From NCBI GenBank assembly GCA_002372875.1, contig DFJD01000037.1, forward strand, positions 1,182 to 18,876: a stretch of DNA of 17,695 nucleotides. Direction: 5' to 3'. Source of the DNA: Clostridiales bacterium UBA3680. Its GTDB lineage: Bacteria > Bacillota > Clostridia > Lachnospirales > CAG-274. The position numbers and the translations under genes are program-made. The notes under the pieces were generated by a model that was given only the letters and a program-made list of their open reading frames with translations, made no database searches and was not told the DNA's origin. Below are positions 14,882 through 17,695 of this stretch, one piece after another; positions within the stretch are counted from its first letter, which is position 1, and each line of letters opens with the position of its first letter.

Positions 14882-15060
14882 ATTTTTGCGGCAGAGAATT
14901 TTTCGGAGAAATATTTTCTCAATTCTTGCCGTTTTGGAAATGGGCGTTGCCCTCCTTCGAACCACCCATTGTGACCGAAGCAAGCTTCGGTAAAATATAA
15001 TTCTTATAACAATTCGAAATAAAATGTATGTATGAGGTTGTAAAAACACTTATACAAGTA

Positions 15061-15106
15061 ACAGTGAAAAATGTGACTTTGACTATTATCACATTTTCTG
15101 TTTTTT
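15061..15106 (+). terminator. Second plus-strand terminator-like hairpin
   Basis: ACAG plus AAAAATGTGA (15061-15076, with TG bulged) pairs with TCACATTTTCTGT (15089-15101) around a 12-nt loop. It is followed by a T-run to 15106. As with the hairpin at 14813, no plus-strand gene precedes it. Confidence 0.5.
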
Positions 15107-15114
15107 GATTTGCT

Positions 15115-15144
15115 TTGAGATAGAAGCAAAGGAACTACTATAAT
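15115..15144 (+). promoter_or_regulatory. Plus-strand promoter-like sequence in the intergenic region
   Basis: TTGAGA (15115-15120) and TATAAT (15139-15144) are 18 bp apart. A transcript from here would run antisense towards the end of the dockerin gene at 15317. The segment includes AGATGT/ACATCT arms (15153-15158, 15177-15182). No coding frame follows. It could make a short noncoding RNA or be a chance match. Confidence 0.35.
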
Positions 15145-15248
15145 GTCTTAACAGATGTACAGATTATCGCTCGCGCACATCTCCGTTCCTATAAAATAGG
15201 TGTAATCCGCTTAAACAGCGACCGTGACACAGAACCGTCACCTGTCTT

Positions 15249-15280
15249 AAAAAAGACTTGACTTTTAATAGTTAGTCTTT
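15249..15280 (-). terminator. Intrinsic terminator of the dockerin/solenoid gene
   Basis: On the minus strand AAAGACT (15280-15274) pairs with AGTCTTT (15258-15252) over a 15-nt loop, and the U-tract continues to 15249. It lies about 36 nt beyond the gene's stop codon. Confidence 0.6.
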
Positions 15281-15316
15281 CACCTTTTATTGATCGTATA
15301 TCAGATTTTTTCAAAC

Positions 15317-17224
15317 TTACGATATTTCCTGTCCTATTTCTTCTGATATTTGCAGTATTTGCAGTATTTTTATAACATCAAGCATATCAATATCGCCGGT
15401 GCAGTCTGCGTTAGCAGCAGCCAAAGCGTTTTCGTTTTCGACATTATCCTCAAAGAAAGGCTTGCCCGTGCTTATATATTTAAGCACAAGTGCCGCATCA
15501 TTATCGGTAACGCTGCCGTCAAGGTCGGTATCGCCCAAAAGCGGTATTTTGGTAAAAACAACATCGTCAAGTCCCACGCCGTTACCTAAATGTGTCGTTG
15601 CCCTGAAACCTATCTGAACGTTTGCGCACATAGCCTCGGCAGGCAGGTATATTTTATCGCACGTCCAATTTTTGTGACTGTTTTTGTTGCTGTAAAGCTT
15701 TTTCCAGGACGTATTTTTACCGTTTTCGTCAAGGTAGCGGTAATAAATGCCAAATTCGTCGGCAATGTATTTGACGGAATTTATATACGCAAAGTCAATG
15801 CTTACCGTCTTATAACCGCTCAGATCCCATGTGGGTGTAATAAGATAGTAATTTTTACCGATCGCCTCTTCCGGAGCCACAAGCTTCATATTATATTCAC
15901 CCGTGTGAGCACCCGTATCCTCCGAATTATCACCTGTTCCCCGTTTCCATGCAGTACCCGAGGTATCGCTCTGTTCGGTAGTCCAGCCGTCGGGGAAGCC
16001 GTCTTCAAAACGAAACTCAACTATATTTTCATTAACATCTTCTATGGCATCGGGGACAGAAATCTTTGCGAACTCGGACATCTTACCCGAAACAACTACC
16101 GTATATCGGCTGTTTCTGTGTACGGTCACGCCGCCTTTGACTATATCGTTAAACGGTGCAAAATGATAGTCGTCATCTGCGGTGTAGGTGATCATATTGT
16201 TTTCAAAGTCTGCGGTCTTGACTGCATTTGCTCCCCCTGTCGGATACAAGTTATCGGACAAGTAGAAACTATCCGTTATCTTGACCACATCACCGTCGAT
16301 CGTTACGGGCCCGCACATTTCCCCTGTCGCCAAACCGATGGCAGAAACGGTAGAACTGCCGCCTTTTGCTGTAATACGGGCTGTTTTACTGATACTGATT
16401 TTGCCACACATTCCGCCTGAACCGCATCCTATTCCTGCGGCATTTTCCCCGCCTGTTGCTGTCACATTTCCACCGGTGATCGTGATATTACCACAGGAGG
16501 AACTGAAACATCCGCTGCCAATACCGGCACCGTTTTCACCGCCTGTTGCTGTCACATTGCCACCGGTGATCGTGATATTACCACAGGAGGAACCGGAATA
16601 TCCACTGCCGATGCCTGCACCGTTTGTCCCGCCTGTTGCTGTCACATTGCCACCGTCGATCGTGACTGTTCCGCAGGAACCGCCAAATCCGCTGCCGATG
16701 CCTGCACCGTTAGACCCGCCTGCGGCTGTCACGGAACCGCCGTTGATCGTGATATTGCCGCAGGAACTGTTATATCCGCTGCCGATACCCGCACCCTCGG
16801 TACCGCCTGTTGCGATTATTGTTCCGCTGCCGTTGATCGTGAGTGTATTATCTGGGGGAATAAAGACCCCCGGATAATTGCCGGTTCCATGAACAGAGTT
16901 AGTCCCATCCAAAACGATAGTTGCATCTCCCAGACAATTTATACCGTTGTATTGAATTATTGCATTTCTTAATGTGACGGTCGCACCGTCGGCTACGGAG
17001 ACAGAATAATCTTCAGAAAGCGTTCCCGTCAGTACATCCCCGTCCTGTGCCTTATAATCGCCGCTTAATTTTTCGAGGTCAACAACATTTTCGTTATCTG
17101 CGGCATTTGCCGTAACGCTTATTCCCCCAAACGGGTATAAATGCTTGTTTAACGGCAAAACATCCGATATTATCAGCAAAGTGAGAGCCGCTGCAGCCGC
17201 CCGTTTTAAAAATATATCTTTCAC
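15317..17224 (-). CDS. Secreted beta-solenoid protein with MAM-like module and dockerin-like C-terminus
   Basis: Predicted extracellular protein of 635 residues. It starts at GTG 17224, supported by AAAAGGAGGG 6 nt upstream; no ATG fits as well. The signal peptide (1-41, ending VTANA) is followed by a solenoid of six near-regular rungs (138-310, each ATGGxxGAGIGSGxxxxCGNITITGGNVT) with one Cys per rung. A spacer then leads to a beta-sandwich-like module at about 402-560 (FRFEDGFPDGWTT to GLDDVVFTKI), resembling MAM/choice-of-anchor domains, and a dockerin-like tail (562-622) with calcium loops at D565-D576 and N605-D616. The dockerin part is clearly paralogous to that of the giant protein at 2867-8311. 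A carbohydrate- or surface-binding role is inferred; no catalytic residues were recognised. Confidence 0.88.
   Translation of the reverse strand: MKDIFLKRAAAAALTLLIISDVLPLNKHLYPFGGISVTANAADNENVVDLEKLSGDYKAQDGDVLTGTLSEDYSVSVADGATVTLRNAIIQYNGINCLGDATIVLDGTNSVHGTGNYPGVFIPPDNTLTINGSGTIIATGGTEGAGIGSGYNSSCGNITINGGSVTAAGGSNGAGIGSGFGGSCGTVTIDGGNVTATGGTNGAGIGSGYSGSSCGNITITGGNVTATGGENGAGIGSGCFSSSCGNITITGGNVTATGGENAAGIGCGSGGMCGKISISKTARITAKGGSSTVSAIGLATGEMCGPVTIDGDVVKITDSFYLSDNLYPTGGANAVKTADFENNMITYTADDDYHFAPFNDIVKGGVTVHRNSRYTVVVSGKMSEFAKISVPDAIEDVNENIVEFRFEDGFPDGWTTEQSDTSGTAWKRGTGDNSEDTGAHTGEYNMKLVAPEEAIGKNYYLITPTWDLSGYKTVSIDFAYINSVKYIADEFGIYYRYLDENGKNTSWKKLYSNKNSHKNWTCDKIYLPAEAMCANVQIGFRATTHLGNGVGLDDVVFTKIPLLGDTDLDGSVTDNDAALVLKYISTGKPFFEDNVENENALAAANADCTGDIDMLDVIKILQILQISEEIGQEIS
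16295..16813 (-). repeat. Tandem 87-93-bp repeats encoding solenoid rungs
   Basis: The plus-strand string GCCTGTTGCTGTCACAT recurs at 16451, 16541 and 16631, with a variant (GCCTGCGGCTGTCAC) at 16718, giving periods of 90, 90 and 87 bp. Central units are nearly identical in DNA, including GATCGTGATATTACCACAGG in two of them, which points to recent unit duplication. Outer units are more diverged. Confidence 0.85.
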
Positions 17225-17270
17225 CCGAAACCCTCCTTTTTCGAATCAGGAATAAAGAATATCTCTTTAC

Positions 17271-17299
17271 AGTATAACATAATGTCCGTGCACAAACAA
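17271..17299 (-). promoter_or_regulatory. Promoter of the second dockerin/solenoid gene
   Basis: On the minus strand TTGTTT (17299-17294) and TATACT (17276-17271) are 17 bp apart, with TGT just before the -10 (extended -10). The predicted start leaves about 40 nt before GTG 17224. Confidence 0.6.
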
Positions 17300-17337
17300 T
17301 ATCCAAAGCCGTAAATTTATGGTCAATGATATTTGTA

Positions 17338-17695
17338 TCAAATATTATCTTCAAGTAAAAATTGTTCTATACCAATATAGTAAATGCCGTTTTCATCATA
17401 CCATGGGATAATATTTTCTTTTACAATAACTATTTTCTTAAAGGAATCATTTACCCTTGTAAGTGAATTGATCTCTTGCATACGTTTACTTTCTTCAGAT
17501 ACTGTCAATGCAGACTGAATATACAATTTCTCGCTGCCTTTAGCGGCAACAAAATCTATTTCAAGCTGTGTGCGCTTGCTTTTGCCCTCATTGTCCTTAT
17601 GATTATATTCTACCACACCAACATTGACATTATATTCGCGGTAAAGCAGTTCATTATAAATAATATTTTCCATTATATGGTTTTCTTCCTGCTGT
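17338..17695 (-). CDS. AAA/DUF4143 ATPase, C-terminal part (5' end beyond the window)
   Basis: The frame is open from the window edge to TGA at 17340-17338. Residues before the first ATG (QQEENHI, upstream of 17673) continue the family pattern ENHIMENIIYNELLYREYNV, so ATG 17673 is internal and the gene enters from outside. The visible 118-119 residues match the end of DUF4143 ATPases. EIDFVAAKGSEKLYIQSA holds the nuclease-like core, but with Gln where the 8634-9857 ATPase has Glu (YIQ versus PIEIK), and DSFKKIVIVKENI follows. It belongs to a different DUF4143 subgroup from the one at 8634. Role unknown. It ends 113 bp before the co-directional dockerin gene. Confidence 0.8.
   Translation of the reverse strand, partial: QQEENHIMENIIYNELLYREYNVNVGVVEYNHKDNEGKSKRTQLEIDFVAAKGSEKLYIQSALTVSEESKRMQEINSLTRVNDSFKKIVIVKENIIPWYDENGIYYIGIEQFLLEDNI

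Larger units (their letters stand above)
14612..15316. other. 705-bp intergenic region without a credible gene, rich in hairpins
   Basis: Reading frames here are short, lack ribosome binding sites and cross strong hairpins. Contents: the NERD promoter (14655-14663); a plus-strand terminator hairpin (14813-14881); a nested element at about 14939-14990, with AATGGG/CCCATT arms, GGGCGTTGCCC inside, and the palindrome CCGAAGCAAGCTTCGG (14975-14990); a second plus-strand terminator (15061-15106); a plus-strand promoter-like pair (15115-15144); and the terminator of the minus-strand dockerin gene (15249-15280). Confidence 0.6.

Noticed and set aside
14759..15049. Minus-strand frame of 96 codons in the intergenic region
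   Set aside because: No ribosome binding site, a GTG start, odd Arg/Lys-rich composition, and it runs through the strong plus-strand terminator hairpin.

Overview
The window looks like chromosome of an anaerobic, fairly AT-rich Clostridia (Firmicutes), most plausibly a gut Oscillospiraceae/Ruminococcaceae relative. This is inferred from strong AGGAGG-type ribosome binding sites, sigma-A promoters (TTGAAA-17-TATAAT occurs twice), two secreted proteins ending in dockerin-like duplicated calcium loops, InlB-type repeats, a copper-amine-oxidase-N stalk domain and AAA/DUF4143 ATPases. No rRNA, tRNA, CRISPR array, phage structural gene or transposase was seen.

Layout. (1) 1-2846: a palindrome, a good promoter and a truncated LuxR-type HTH remnant precede an overlapping-signal pair, a LytTR response regulator and a GHKL (AgrC-like) sensor kinase with a 7TM-type membrane domain. 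They end at a symmetric hairpin shared with the convergent next gene. (2) 2867-8311, minus: one very large secreted mosaic protein of 1814 residues, with beta-solenoid GG repeats, four InlB-type repeats, Cys-pair modules, a CUB-like module and a dockerin-like tail. (3) 8312-8633: divergent promoter region with a perfect 13-bp inverted repeat against the -35 box of the large gene. (4) 8634-12018, plus: AAA/DUF4143 ATPase, an array of 11-bp-phased repeats, a class II Fic protein with a C-terminal winged helix, a terminator, a broken 3' end of a second DUF4143 ATPase gene, then a metallo-beta-lactamase-fold hydrolase whose ribosome binding site overlaps the stop codon of the broken gene. (5) 14611-12109, minus: a tight run of NERD/zinc-ribbon protein, a frameshifted MazG-like pyrophosphohydrolase and a secreted stalk-domain esterase. 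(6) 14612-15316: 705 bp without a credible gene but with several hairpins, including two plus-strand intrinsic terminators with no visible plus-strand gene. (7) 17224-15317, minus: a second beta-solenoid/dockerin protein with a ladder of 29-31-residue repeats. (8) 17338-17695: the C-terminal end of a further AAA/DUF4143 ATPase, cut by the window edge.

How it may fit together. The two secreted solenoid/dockerin proteins are paralogues and each lies next to a DUF4143 ATPase, so the window holds two versions of one surface-protein plus ATPase arrangement. Between them is an accessory block (Fic, MBL, NERD, MazG-like) with clear signs of rearrangement: a 138-bp direct repeat bracketing the Fic unit, a gene remnant and a frameshift. 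The strongest candidate for something undescribed is the Fic unit. Its promoter is preceded and overlapped by helically phased TAAGGAAC repeats, and the unit sits exactly between two diverged copies of the ATPase 3' end. Functions beyond family level are inference.
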